The notes: generated from the sequence alone by a model not told the origin. Counted from the stretch's first letter, positions 26,501 through 35,975 are shown. The stretch is 64,000 bases of DNA from Prevotella sp. P3-122 (GCF_002251365.1 NZ_NPJH01000049.1:62001-126000), one strand, 5' to 3'. A program made the numbers and translations.

Positions 26501-27434
26501 GCTGCTGGTCGACAAAAAGCGCGTAGACCGCATCTCCAGAGATGTTGCTGTTGTAGGGATTGAAGACGATGCGTGATTGTCCGCTATCGAACACAACCCC
26601 TCCTCCGTCGATGCCAAAAACGGTGTAGGATCCATAGTCAACGGTAGCCATCAGTCCTTCGGGCGAATACTCGTTGGAGGGTTTGATGCGGTTGTTCTCT
26701 ATTTTGAAGGCATGGCTTTTATATCCGATGCCATAGCCTACGAAGAGTGTGTTCTTGTTTTTGCTGTAGTAGATGTTGGCCAGCAAGGTTGTGCGAAGCT
26801 TTTGGGGCAGGAAGTCAATGAGCGTCTCTCCATCGCTGTCGAGCAGCCGGATGCCGTCAGCACTGGCCACGGCCAGAAGGTTGTCACGATAGACCGTCAC
26901 GGCATCATACCGTTTGCTATGCTGTTTGACCGTACATAGGCGTTCCTTCTCCCGGTCGTATTTGTAGAGGGTTCCATTGTCATCGGCAACGAAGAGGGCA
27001 TGTTGTGTCTCCACGATATGGTTGACACGCCTCACGAAGGGGATAGTTCTGCCCTGGCTGTCTGTTGTTGGCATGTGATGGAATAAACCGTCGTCAAAGG
27101 AGTAGAAGTCGATACCACTGTCGGTACCAATCCAGATACCGTCATCAGTGGGGCAGAGTGTCCGCACCACCCGGTTGGCGATTGATTGGGGGTTGTTTGC
27201 GTCGTGATAGAACGACTCAAACTGGTAGCCGTCATAGCGGCTTAGGCCGTTGAAGGATCCAATCCAGAGGAATCCGTGCTTGTCTTGTTTGATACAGCAG
27301 ATGCTGTTGTCACAGAGTCCTGAGGCCTTGTTCCAGGAGCGGAAATATTTTTGTGCCGACACCGTTGCCGATGTCAGCACAAAGAAGAGTATGATTGCCT
27401 GCAAGCGCAGAAGAGAAGTCACGAAGAGACGCAT
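23538..27434 (-). CDS. Hybrid two-component system regulator (HTCS) of the polysaccharide locus
   Basis: A 1298-residue one-protein signalling system. Signal peptide, then two seven-bladed propellers made of repeated LWIG-type motifs and a Y_Y_Y domain (about residues 690-745) form the periplasmic glycan sensor. A single transmembrane helix (about 754-776) leads to HisKA (His810 in SIVHELRTP), HATPase (NLITNAFKYT, GDGLGLS near 985), a receiver (about 1051-1165, Asp1098) and an AraC-type DNA-binding domain (about 1195-1298). Such proteins bind an oligosaccharide and activate the adjacent susCD genes. Here the target should be the SusC/SusD/beta-helix operon directly upstream. Confidence 0.95.
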   Translation of the reverse strand: MRLFVTSLLRLQAIILFFVLTSATVSAQKYFRSWNKASGLCDNSICCIKQDKHGFLWIGSFNGLSRYDGYQFESFYHDANNPQSIANRVVRTLCPTDDGIWIGTDSGIDFYSFDDGLFHHMPTTDSQGRTIPFVRRVNHIVETQHALFVADDNGTLYKYDREKERLCTVKQHSKRYDAVTVYRDNLLAVASADGIRLLDSDGETLIDFLPQKLRTTLLANIYYSKNKNTLFVGYGIGYKSHAFKIENNRIKPSNEYSPEGLMATVDYGSYTVFGIDGGGVVFDSGQSRIVFNPYNSNISGDAVYALFVDQQQNLWIGTYRMGMSLYSEQFRWFSILSRTNHQLSYDIVTAVIPTQEKLYLGLDGGGFEIHDRKTGQKTTYTTANSQLPGNNITSMTDDGDNIWMTVYTKGLVRFNKASHSFTTYRMPQRSHESQNLWTLKDDGQGNLWIGSSDLFVFNKRHETISQFNIDNAYCMGIAMDSRYIWLACRFQGLIKINRKNGKIEKRYNTQSTDIRLPDNNTRFLYLGQNGNIWFTIEHVGFFRMNERQGTLTSYGAEQGLNETNVTSMREDQHGNVVAGTYDGLFLMTAGTEKFVRLNVDEGASEFTYNCNAELAGTTYFGTTKGLVYFDISKIRLPQGTNEVFFQSLELLNSKKTYNLYTTGNQEQRLSHNENFFTIRFSTPDFVSSNRIIYSCLLEGFDTHWREVTVGAIQYTKVPPGHYTLKVKSTSDGVNWSKTRTLLIVITPPWYLSWWVKLCYLILAVTICWIAVRIWMNNLAVRHRMQIAEVEKQSEKRLNEAKTNFYTSIVHELRTPVFLIMAQIEEILEGGTDPVKAPRVYMNDMLRNAKRLNSLVSRVVDFRKVGAENLRLSLKRQDVVEFCRTLNDNYTDMFGQKNIEYRFEASHDEILLDFDSFKLELIISNLITNAFKYTKKGGKVSFGIEESNDRVIFHISDTGIGIDEKFRDTIFESFFRSERGKKQSEGDGLGLSYVKNLVELHGGRISVESEMGKGSTFSFYIPRHQDSERMAPAKTILANKTTRNNPTAIHSVLIVDDEPETVELLERGLCREYRIEKAYNGEEGITKALETLPDIIICDLSMPKMDGQRMLVGLRTQTSLQRTKIIVFTANTAEDEMMQAFDNGADAYLTKPISLQLLRKRMAKLLQVQSDTPVQPKTSADSSPAPIKQYSKEEQLFILRCRTVIDEHIKNPDFNAEFFADQMAMSHSSLYKKLKLITNMSLIEFINDYRIYKASQMFRNGETNVKSVAEECGISDVKNFRKLFKKHTNVTPKEYISSL

Positions 27435-27508
27435 ATACTGTGGTTAGTGGCATTTGGCGATGCGAAGGTAATCATTTTTTTTGCATTTCAGTCCTTTTGT
27501 ATCATTTT

Positions 27509-29068
27509 TCAGTCCATCAGGGAGAAGAATCGTTCTATTTTCTCCTTGTTGACGAAATGGCAATCCTGTCCGCAAATGTTTTTGCGGTCCATGAGTTGTA
27601 ATAGTCCGGCATAGCCTTTGGCATCCTTGTCTATCACCTGTTGCTGATAGTAATGACTTACCGTGCGGCCTGCCTTATCCCCAGGCAGTGAGGAATAGTT
27701 GCCGAGATACCAGTTGCCGCTGAAGAGATTATTCGTGGAACTGGTCATTTCAAATCGGCTCGTTTCGGCCGTATAGAAGATGTTGGCGGTGAACGATGTG
27801 TTGTCAGCATAGCCGTCCCACGAGTCACTGCAAACCATGGTGCGGTCGGCATTCCCTACTGTCTTGGGGTTGGAGTGGATGATGTTGTGGTCTACCTGGG
27901 TGTCTTCCACTCGTCCTGCTATATGGATATTGGGCGAGAACATACCCTGCCGGGTCTCCTTGGACCGCATGCCGTCGCCGATGCTTATGTTATAGCGTAC
28001 GCGGCTTCCCTGGTTGCCGATGGAGTAGTTGCGTTCGTTGCCTGAGTCGCATATGAGCACCATACCGCCATAGTTGTCGTGGCTGTAGTTGTACTGGATG
28101 AGCGTATTGCGGCAGTTGTAGTCGCAGTCGTATCCTTGGGCATCCCATGGAGCCTTGTGGTCAGAGACTTCGTTGAACTGGATGATTGTATTGTCACAGC
28201 TCCATGGCCAGATGCCGGCAGCTGCCTCGGTCATGGGCAGCATGTCGGGACAGTTGCGCATGACGTTATACTCGATGAGCGTTCCGTCGCAGCCTATCGG
28301 CACGATACCGTCTCCTGGTACACCCTCAATCAGATTGCCCCTCACAACCACGTGCGTGTTTGGCAACCAGTCGTGGCGGTTGTAGTAGCCGCTCCAAATC
28401 ATGGCGTTGCGGGCGCAGTCCTTGATGTGGCAGTTGGAGATGGTAAGACTGTCGAAGCGTGAGGCGATGGTCTTGCCTCGGTTGACGATGAACAGAGCCG
28501 ACCCTCCTCCCTCTTCTTTGACGAGCGATCCGTTGACATCATGGATAAACAGACCGTCGATGGTGATGCAGCGTGAGAGACCGTAGTCGGAGCAGGCCAC
28601 CATCAGTCCCGTGCGTCGGGCTTTGCGTTCCTTGCCCGTATTCACAATCTCCAGGTCGCGGAGTGTGAGATACTCAGAGTTGAGAATTCGCACGGCATAA
28701 TCCGACTCGTCGTAGCCTACAATCTTCGGTCTTTCGCCCTTGCCATAGGCACCCACCTCTATCGGTTTGCCGCTCTGGCCATGGCCACATATTTCCAGTA
28801 CCCCGTGAAAGGTGGATCCACGCTTGAACAGCAGCCGGTCGCCGGCCTTCAGTGTCAGTTGGTTGGCTCGTGCAAGTGACTGCCAGGGGGTCTTATCGGA
28901 TGTTCCGTTGTTGTTGTCGTTACCTGTCTGAGCGTCTATATAATAGGTAACAGCCTGTTGGGCCGTAGCCTGCTCTGGGTTCGCAGGCCCCGGCGACAGC
29001 TTGTCATCGTGAGCCTGCGAACAAGATGCAATGAATAAGGTGATGATGATTAAATTGGATTTTTTCAT
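27509..29068 (-). CDS. Right-handed parallel beta-helix lipoprotein, probable polysaccharide lyase or hydrolase
   Basis: A 519-residue surface-type lipoprotein; MKKSNLIIITLFIASC gives a signal with lipobox Cys16. The frame extends upstream into the SusD gene, but this start gives the signal peptide. The N-terminal segment (YYIDAQTGNDNNNGTSD, TPWQSLARAN) is typical of secreted beta-helix proteins, and many short strand repeats with asparagine ladders follow (LRDLEIVNTG, LTISNCHIKDCARN, LIQYNYSHDNYGG). The fold is shared by pectate lyases, alginate lyases and related enzymes; I cannot assign a substrate. It is the only candidate enzyme in the SusCD operon, 53 bases after susD. Confidence 0.75.
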   Translation of the reverse strand: MKKSNLIIITLFIASCSQAHDDKLSPGPANPEQATAQQAVTYYIDAQTGNDNNNGTSDKTPWQSLARANQLTLKAGDRLLFKRGSTFHGVLEICGHGQSGKPIEVGAYGKGERPKIVGYDESDYAVRILNSEYLTLRDLEIVNTGKERKARRTGLMVACSDYGLSRCITIDGLFIHDVNGSLVKEEGGGSALFIVNRGKTIASRFDSLTISNCHIKDCARNAMIWSGYYNRHDWLPNTHVVVRGNLIEGVPGDGIVPIGCDGTLIEYNVMRNCPDMLPMTEAAAGIWPWSCDNTIIQFNEVSDHKAPWDAQGYDCDYNCRNTLIQYNYSHDNYGGMVLICDSGNERNYSIGNQGSRVRYNISIGDGMRSKETRQGMFSPNIHIAGRVEDTQVDHNIIHSNPKTVGNADRTMVCSDSWDGYADNTSFTANIFYTAETSRFEMTSSTNNLFSGNWYLGNYSSLPGDKAGRTVSHYYQQQVIDKDAKGYAGLLQLMDRKNICGQDCHFVNKEKIERFFSLMD

Positions 29069-29121
29069 CTCATCAGGTATTTCAAAACTTTCTATGCTCT
29101 TGATTGTTCCCAACTGGTCGC

Positions 29122-30708
29122 TTATTTCCAAAGTGCGTTCTGCTCCAATTTCTTGTTGCTGTCAAGCTCGCCCAGCGGGATAGGCCATACATAGTCGCGC
29201 TCACCGTTGAAGATACGTTTCTCGTAGGCCAGACCATAGGTGGTGCGTTCGTTTTCAATGGCTTGTACGGCCTTGTCGAGAATGCGCCAGCGGTAGAGGT
29301 CGAACAGACGCAGACCCTCGAAGGCGAGTTCCACGCGACGTTCATGCCGGATGATGTCCATCAGGCTGGACTGGGAGAGACCGCTTCCCTCCACATCCTC
29401 TACACGAGGCATGCCGGCACGCGTACGCACCATGTCGACCAGCCCGAGCACTTCGCTCTCTGTATATCCGCCCTTCTCTACAAGAGCCTCAGCGAGTGAC
29501 AGCAGCACCTCGGCATAGCGCACTACGTAGAAGTCCTGACCATTATCCCAGGAGTTGCCGGTATCAGAGGGGTCGAAGTATTTCATCACATAGACCGTCG
29601 ACATCGAGGCGGCGGCTCCGCCATACCAGGCAGTGGAACCTCCTTTGCCGTTCCAGGTCATGCCTGGTACGAAGAGGGTGGCATAGAGACGAGGATCGCG
29701 ACCCGTCCAGTGGTCGGCATTGGGCTGCCAGAGGTCGAGTTTTCCGTCGTTCATTACGCCATAGTTCTTGTCGGCAGGTTTGGATCCATCGAGGTTATAG
29801 TATTCATCGGCCAAATTGAGCGTACCGTTCATGGCCTCCAGAGGAGTGTTCCAATGAGCGTTGAAACAGGCACCCTCGCTTAGTCCCGGACCTTCAAAAC
29901 GAACGGAGAAAACAATCTCAGGTGAGGTCTGTCCAGCCTGGGTAAACAGCCGGGCATAGTCGCCTTCGAGCGAGTAGCCCAGTTCAAGAATGGCTTTGTA
30001 GGCAGCGATGGCCTCGTCCCATTTCTCATTGTAAAGAGCCATTCGTCCGAGCACGGCATAACAGGCTCCGCGGGTGACGCGGCCGAGGTCAGCCTTGACT
30101 GGCAGATCGTTGACACATCCTTTCAGCAGTTCCATCTCGCTGGCCACGATGTCGGCTCGTTTGGTGCTGCCCATCTCTGCCTTGTCGAGAGTGAGCGGTT
30201 CGGTGATATAAGGTACGTCGTTGTAGGTCATGGTGAGATTGATGTACATGAGCGCTCTGAGTGTGAGTGCCTCGGCTTTGTATTGGGCTCTCATGGCATC
30301 GCTCATGTTTACGCGGTCGATGTTGGCGATCAGCAGGTTGCAGCGTTTGATGACTTCGTAGTTGTCGCTCCAGAAAGAGCCTACCGCCCACGATGAGGCG
30401 TTGTGGGTACCGTTGGCGATGTCATAGCCTTCCATCCAGCCGCTCCAGTTAAAGTGTCCGCCATTGTCCGACATGCAGTCGAAGTTGATGGGACCCATGT
30501 TCCAAGGTCCGCCGTTGTAGAGTTGTTCAGTCTGCAGACCGTCATAGCAGGCCACGAGTCCCATCATGGCGTCATCAGCAGTCTGCCAGAATGTAGCGGA
30601 AGACGATTCTGTGAGTGAATCTTCCTGAAGCCAACTGTCGGAGCAACTGCTCATGGTCATGGCTCCTGACAGGAGAAATATACCGATATATTTGTTGGAT
30701 AGTTTCAT
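29122..30708 (-). CDS. SusD/RagB-family glycan-binding lipoprotein
   Basis: A 528-residue outer-membrane lipoprotein (lipobox Cys22 in MSSC) that caps a SusC transporter and captures glycan at the cell surface. The family N-terminus (DSWLQEDSLTESSSATFWQT) and TPR-type helices (ALTLRALMYINLTMTYNDVPYI) are clear. The C-terminal block (IRHERRVELAFEGLRLFDLYRW) is also standard. It follows SusC by 21 bases. The SusC partner is frameshifted, so a functional pair may not form if the shift is real. Confidence 0.95.
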   Translation of the reverse strand: MKLSNKYIGIFLLSGAMTMSSCSDSWLQEDSLTESSSATFWQTADDAMMGLVACYDGLQTEQLYNGGPWNMGPINFDCMSDNGGHFNWSGWMEGYDIANGTHNASSWAVGSFWSDNYEVIKRCNLLIANIDRVNMSDAMRAQYKAEALTLRALMYINLTMTYNDVPYITEPLTLDKAEMGSTKRADIVASEMELLKGCVNDLPVKADLGRVTRGACYAVLGRMALYNEKWDEAIAAYKAILELGYSLEGDYARLFTQAGQTSPEIVFSVRFEGPGLSEGACFNAHWNTPLEAMNGTLNLADEYYNLDGSKPADKNYGVMNDGKLDLWQPNADHWTGRDPRLYATLFVPGMTWNGKGGSTAWYGGAAASMSTVYVMKYFDPSDTGNSWDNGQDFYVVRYAEVLLSLAEALVEKGGYTESEVLGLVDMVRTRAGMPRVEDVEGSGLSQSSLMDIIRHERRVELAFEGLRLFDLYRWRILDKAVQAIENERTTYGLAYEKRIFNGERDYVWPIPLGELDSNKKLEQNALWK

Positions 30709-30729
30709 AATCGTATAAGATGTTAATAG

Positions 30730-33700
30730 TTAGAATTTGACATTGATACCGAATGAGTAGGAACGGATGTTCGGGTGAACATCGTTTCGGGTGTCTGTCC
30801 CGCTCTTCTCTGGGTCGTAATCATCGAGTGAGGTGAAGGTGAGCAGGTTAGATCCTGCCAGATAGAGTCGCAGGCTCTGAACGCCGATTTTGGCCAGTGT
30901 GGCATTGTTGCGGAAGGTGTAGCCCAGTTCCAGACTCTTCAGACGCAGGTAGTCTCCCGAGGTGAGCCAGAATGAAGAGTAGGTATTGTTATATTCGCCA
31001 CCCATGCGGGGCATAGAGGCATTGGTGTTGGTTGCCGAGTAGCGGTCGAGCCAGCGGCTGGTCTTGTTACCACCGTTAGAGATGGTGGTCTCATCCCAGT
31101 TGAAGCGGTCAAGTCCAGATACACCCTGCCAGAAAGTGGTCAGGTCGAAGTCTTTCCAAGAAGCGCCGAGGGTGAATGAATATTGCAGTTTTGGGAAGGG
31201 GTTACCGATAATCTGGCGGTCTTCGTCGTTGATGTTGCCGTCATCGTTGAAGTCCTCATACATGATGTCGCCGAGTACGGGAGCCTGTCCGTTCTGTGTG
31301 ATGATCTTCCCCTCTGAGTTGGTGCGTTTCAGGTCGTCCTCCGTGCGGTAGAGGCCTATAGCTTTCAGGGCATAGTAGGAGCCGATGGCATAGCCTTCCC
31401 TGTTGATGGTCGATCCGCTGATGCTCTCCTGTCCGTTCATGTCTATAATCTTGTTGCTCACACCAGCCAGCGAGAATCCGGCCTGCCATTGCCAGTCGCC
31501 CTGTCGGTCTTGGTAGTTGCCGGCCAGTTCCCAACCGCGGTTTCTCACCTTGCCTGCATTCTGGTAAGGAGCGGCAAGTGATCCGAGGAAGATGCTGGGC
31601 ATGGGCAGTTGCAGGAGGATGTCGCTGGTCTCCTTGTTATACCAGTCGAACACCACAGAGATACGTCCGCCCCAGAAGGAGGCATCAAATCCGAAGTCGG
31701 TGATGGTAGTTGTCTCCCACTTGATGTTCCCGTTGGCAATCTTTGATGTTTTCATTCCGATATACTTGTTGTCACCAAAGAAGTAACTACCTTGTGCAGA
31801 GAGTGTTTCGGTGTATGCATAGTTGCCTATTTCCTGGTTTCCCAACTTACCCCAACTGCCGCGCAGTTTCAGGGAACTGAGCCACTTGATGTTCTGCATA
31901 AAGGCCTCATTGGAGATGATCCATGCTGCCGAGAAGGAGGGGAAGGTGGCATAACGGTTTGAGCTGGGCAGACGGGAACTGCCGTCACGACGGATGTTGA
32001 ACTCAGCCATATAGCGGTCTCCATAGTTGTAGTTGATGCGTCCGAAGAAGGACTGTAGGCGGGTCTCCTCAGCCGAACCAGACACTTGGTCGTTTTGCGA
32101 TCCGCCGTCCATTTCGTAAATATTGTCAGTTGGGAAACCTTGTTTGCTGATATTTGTCATGTCCCATCTGTTTTCCTGGATAGAGTGACCAACGAGTACG
32201 CTCAGATTGTGCTCGCCCCACTTGTTGTTATAGGTGAGGATATTCTCGTTGATGTAACTCTTCTCGATCCAACTGTAGTCTGCGAGGGTGTTGTGTGCCT
32301 GCGGGGTTAAGAATCTCGCCTTCAGCGTTATATTTGGCAGCAGAGCGGGGGCTGTAGGTCGACACCTCATTATTATAATACTTGTAGGCAAGGCTACTGC
32401 GGAAGGTAAGTCCCTTGATGATGTCCACCTCTGCAAACACCTTGCCATCGAAGCGGTGGTGCTGGTTGGTCTTGCGTCCGTAATTCAAATCCTCAATGGG
32501 GTTTTTGAACACCGAGGCACCGATATTGCTGTTTCCGTCCACGCATCCGTAATATCCGTTGGCATAAGTCACGGGTACTGTGGGGCGTGTGAACCAGGTG
32601 AGGTAGCGCATCAGACCTTCGCCAGTGACGCTGGTTACGGGCTCTTCCACATCCTGTCGGCTGCCGGCAAGATTCAGTCCAAGTTTCACGATTCCCAGTT
32701 TGGTATCGATGTTGGAGCGGAAGTTATATCGTCTGTTTCCGGTATTCTTCAGGATGCCGTCTTGGTCCATAAACTGGGCGGAAATCATGTATCGGGTAGT
32801 CTGATTGCCACCACTCACCGAGAGATGATGCTGGTGCATGATGGCAGTGCGGAACATCTCTTTGGCCCAGTTGGTGTTGGCAAAATGGTCAGGGTCGCTG
32901 CCGTCCTTGATTATCTGCAGCATGTCGTCAGTATAAGCCTTGCCGGGTTGGCATTCGTTGTACATCTTGGCCCACTCGTATGAGTTGACGAAGTCGGGCA
33001 GAACGGTAGCTTCTTGGATGGCGACGCTTCCGGAATAAGTGATGGAGGGTTTCTGGTCAGCTCCACGCTTGGTAGTGACCAGGATGACACCATTGGCAGC
33101 ACGCACACCATAGATGGCAGCCGATGCGGCATCCTTCAGTACGGATACACTCTCGATATCATCGGCGGCAAGTTCCGACATCTGTGAGATACTACTCTCG
33201 ATACCATCGATGAGCACCATCGGGTTGTTTTTCGAGCCGCTTCCGAGAGTGCCTACACCACGCACACGGATTTCCGGGTCGTCATGTCCGGCCTGAGCAC
33301 CATTGGTCTGCAATACAACGCCAGGTAACCGCCCTTGGAGCATGGTCGATGTATTGGCTACCGGAATATTAGCCACGTCGTTGAAGTTGACGGCAGCCAC
33401 CGATCCGGTGAGGTTGGCTTTCTTCTGTGTGCCGTAACCTACCACCACCACCTCTTCCAGTGCTTTGGTATCTTCGGCCAGTGTGATGTTGAGTGTTTGT
33501 CCGCTACGGAATTCCACCTCTTTATTAAGGTAGCCCACATAGGAAATGAGTAATGTGCCGTGGCTGACGTTGCTGAGCGTGAAGTTGCCGTTGAGGTCGG
33601 TCACGGTTGCGTTAGTAGCGTTTTTCACTTTGATGGTGGCGCCAATGATTGGTTCTCCTTTGGCATCTTTCACGACACCCTTCACAATACCATTCTGTTG

Positions 33701-33823
33701 GGTCATGGTTATGCCATCCGCATAGGCAGCATTAGCCATTACTGGACAAGTCCATCCCATCAGAGAAGCGGCGAACGACGAAAGCACAATCTGCTTTGTT
33801 CGTAGTTGATAGAATTCTTTCAT
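30730..33823 (-). pseudogene. SusC/RagA TonB-dependent transporter, frameshifted
   Basis: Outer-membrane transporter for the locus glycan, in two overlapping frames. The first frame (from 33823) encodes the signal region, a carboxypeptidase-like beta-sandwich (GVVKDAKGEPIIGATI), the TonB box/EEVVVVGYGTQKK signature, the plug (DIESVSVLKDAASAAIYG) and the barrel start. The second (to 30730) encodes the rest of the barrel to its C-terminal SYSFGINVKF. The switch is near 32296 in a CACACAACACC run; one base fewer would restore a protein of about 1030 residues, the normal length. A sequencing or assembly error, or a true recent frameshift, are both possible. Confidence 0.9.
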
Positions 33824-33884
33824 TTTTCGTCCTCTAAATTAGGTTAGTTATTGATATAATTAGTTAGTGTCAAGTTTGACGATG

Positions 33885-33892
33885 CAAAAATA
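33885..33892 (-). promoter_or_regulatory. -7 box of the susC operon
   Basis: TATTTTTG on the minus strand, about 61 bases before the SusC ATG. No good -33 TTTG, which fits a promoter that needs an activator. Confidence 0.5.
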
Positions 33893-33920
33893 GTGCTTTT
33901 TTGTGAGAAGAAGAGGTGCA

Positions 33921-33951
33921 AAATTCGTATCAATGGGGTAAAAATTCGTAT
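33921..33951 (-). promoter_or_regulatory. Candidate HTCS operator: direct repeat upstream of susC
   Basis: AAATTCGTAT occurs at 33921-33930 and again at 33942-33951, exactly 21 bases apart (two helical turns). Further TTCGTAT copies are at 33975-33981 and, inverted, at 34003-34008. Direct repeats just upstream of the -7 box suit an AraC-type regulator. Confidence 0.55.
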
Positions 33952-34102
33952 ATCCGTCTTTCGTTGCCAGTTTTTTCGTATGAATAATAAGAAAATGTTG
34001 TCATACGATGGGCTGGTATGAATAAATGGGTGGGCGAGGCATGAAAAGGCAGTTTGTGATATGTTTTTTCTTTTTTTAACGGGTTGTATGTGCAAGATTT
34101 GC

Positions 34103-34110
34103 TATCTTTG
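34103..34110 (+). promoter_or_regulatory. -7 box of the NigD-like gene
   Basis: TATCTTTG about 48 bases before the ATG. The upstream region (33824-34157) is shared with the divergent susC operon. Confidence 0.6.
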
Positions 34111-34157
34111 TTGTTTGTAAGGGTGAAACCAAATTATTTTAATCAGAACAACGAACA

Positions 34158-34853
34158 ATGAAAAAGATTTTTGCACTGATGACTGTCGCCCTTCTGGCGA
34201 TGACCAGTTTCTCACTCCAGTCGTGCGATGACGACAACGATGACTATGTACCCACCACCTATGCAGTGGTGACCGTGAAACCCAATGCAGACAACAGCTC
34301 CTTCGTGATGCAGCTCAACGACTCCGTACAGATCATGGCCTCCAACATGGTCACCTCACCCTTCGGCACCAAAGAGAAGCGAGCCCTCATTGGCTTCACG
34401 GCTGCTGATGGGCAGCAGACTGAGGGAGAGCTGACCCGTGTGAAGGTGCTTTGGATGGACAGCATCCTCACCAAGCCTGTGGCCCGAGATCTGGGAGAAG
34501 AGGCCAACAAAGAAACCTATGGCGACGAGCCTATCGAGGTGGTGAACAGCTGGGAGACCGTGGCCGAAGACGGCTATATAAACCTCCGCTTTCGCGGCTA
34601 TTGGGGAGACCTGAAAAAAGCCCATACCATCAATCTCGTCCATCGTACGGATGCCAACCGGCCCTATCTGCTGCAGCTCTATCACGACAACATGGGCGAC
34701 GAGGGCAAGATTGTTGCCGACGGACTCGTGGGGTTCCGTCTGCCCGAGGCCTTCAACGAGAGCGATGAACTCATCACCATCACCTTGCAGTACGAATCCT
34801 ATAGTGGCAAACTCAAGACCGTCGCCTTCAAGTATATCCCCCGGAAGGACTAA
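34158..34853 (+). CDS. NigD-like lipoprotein
   Basis: A 231-residue lipoprotein of the NigD-like family, common in Bacteroidales and of unknown mechanism. The signal peptide ends in a lipobox at LQSC (Cys23), followed by an acidic DDDNDDY stretch; the rest is beta-rich ([19 protein letters not shown]). It is transcribed away from susC from a shared upstream region, so it may be co-regulated with the locus. Its stop codon is followed after one base by an IS982 remnant, so its 3' flank is rearranged even though the protein ends plausibly. Confidence 0.8.
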   Translation: MKKIFALMTVALLAMTSFSLQSCDDDNDDYVPTTYAVVTVKPNADNSSFVMQLNDSVQIMASNMVTSPFGTKEKRALIGFTAADGQQTEGELTRVKVLWMDSILTKPVARDLGEEANKETYGDEPIEVVNSWETVAEDGYINLRFRGYWGDLKKAHTINLVHRTDANRPYLLQLYHDNMGDEGKIVADGLVGFRLPEAFNESDELITITLQYESYSGKLKTVAFKYIPRKD

Positions 34854-34854
34854 C

Positions 34855-35097
34855 ATGAAGGGAGCATTGATGTCCGTATCCGACAAACTGCTTCTCAGGA
34901 AGAGGGCTATAATAGAGACAGTGAATGACGAACTGAAGAACATTGCTCAAGTTGAGCATTCCAGACATAGAAGTTTTGACAATTTTGTAGTCAACCTTCT
35001 GGGAGGTATAGCTGCATACTGCTACTTCCCAAAGAAACCATCCATACGAGTACAGACCGTTGATATTTCAAATGACAGACAGCTTACTTTATTCTAA
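34855..35097 (+). pseudogene. IS982-family transposase, C-terminal fragment
   Basis: An 80-residue remnant with the family's conserved end: [31 protein letters not shown] and PKKPSI. A complete IS982 transposase has close to 300 residues, so the catalytic DDE part is missing. It abuts the NigD-like stop codon and lies 24 bases before the right 122-bp repeat; the true right end of the element would be in 35098-35121. It marks past IS activity at the island edge. Confidence 0.8.
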
Positions 35098-35121
35098 AGT
35101 ATATTCGTCGAACTCACGGTA

Positions 35122-35243
35122 TTATAATAAGATGTATCATAGTTTCTTTTGCAGGAACACGAAAAAATGTGTATCTTTGCCACGACAGAAACTTTTGACA
35201 GATGGATTTGGGAAACAACAAGTCGGCAATAGTCATGGGCGCC
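35122..35243 (+). repeat. Right 122-bp direct repeat (functional copy of the SDR promoter and start)
   Basis: Matches 22733-22854 at 119 of 122 positions. Promoter: TTTG (35148-35151), 20-base spacer, TATCTTTG (35172-35179). Here the repeat runs into the intact SDR gene. Confidence 0.95.
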
Positions 35244-35948
35244 ACCTCTGGCATAGGCTACGAGGTGGCCAAGGTGCTGGCTCAGCATGGATGGAGAGTG
35301 GCCGTGGCAGGCAGAAGAGAGAGCATACTGGCTGCCATGACCGCAAAAACGGATGGTATAGTGGCCTATGAGGTGATAGATGTCACGGCTCCGCATGCCG
35401 CGGAGTCTCTGCGCAGACTTATTGACAAGATGGGCGGCATAAGCCTCTATTTCCACAGCTCGGGAATAGGATATCAGAATACGCAGCTCGATGCGGAGCG
35501 GGAACTTAGCACCATAAGCACCAACTGTCTCGGTATGGCCCGGTTGGTGGGAGAGGCTTTCAGATATTTCGAGACGCATCCTGAGACAGATGGCCAAATA
35601 GCTGTAATAAGCTCAATAGCACGTACAAAAGGGCTTGGTGCCGCACCCGCCTATTCCGCATCGAAACGCTTCACAAGTCATTATCTTGAGAGCCTCTGCC
35701 AGCTGACCGCCATCAAGGGCATACGCAACATACACATCACGGACATCAGGCCCGGCTTTGTCAAGACACCCCTGATAGAAGGCAGCCGTTTCCCCATGCA
35801 GCTCGATGCCGCAGAGGTGGCTGCCTGCATAGTCAGAGCGGTAGAGCGCAAACGCTCCGTGATAACAGTCAATTGGCTTTATCGTCTTCTCGTCTTCTTC
35901 TGGCAACTCATTCCCCGTTGCCTATGGGTGAGAATGAAAGTAAGGTGA
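35202..35948 (+). CDS. Short-chain dehydrogenase/reductase
   Basis: A 248-residue SDR with Rossmann nucleotide-binding motif GATSGIG (residues 13-19) and the catalytic Ser and Tyr-x-x-x-Lys (ISSIA and YSASK). The Arg-containing GRRES after strand beta-2 suggests preference for NADP(H). The C-terminus has a hydrophobic stretch (LYRLLVFFWQLIP) that may anchor it to the membrane. The substrate is unknown. It begins an apparent operon with the histidine kinase (27 bases on) and response regulator. Its promoter and first codons are duplicated at the left island boundary. Confidence 0.85.
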   Translation: MDLGNNKSAIVMGATSGIGYEVAKVLAQHGWRVAVAGRRESILAAMTAKTDGIVAYEVIDVTAPHAAESLRRLIDKMGGISLYFHSSGIGYQNTQLDAERELSTISTNCLGMARLVGEAFRYFETHPETDGQIAVISSIARTKGLGAAPAYSASKRFTSHYLESLCQLTAIKGIRNIHITDIRPGFVKTPLIEGSRFPMQLDAAEVAACIVRAVERKRSVITVNWLYRLLVFFWQLIPRCLWVRMKVR

Positions 35949-35975
35949 TGTTTTGAAAAACATAAAGACACATAC

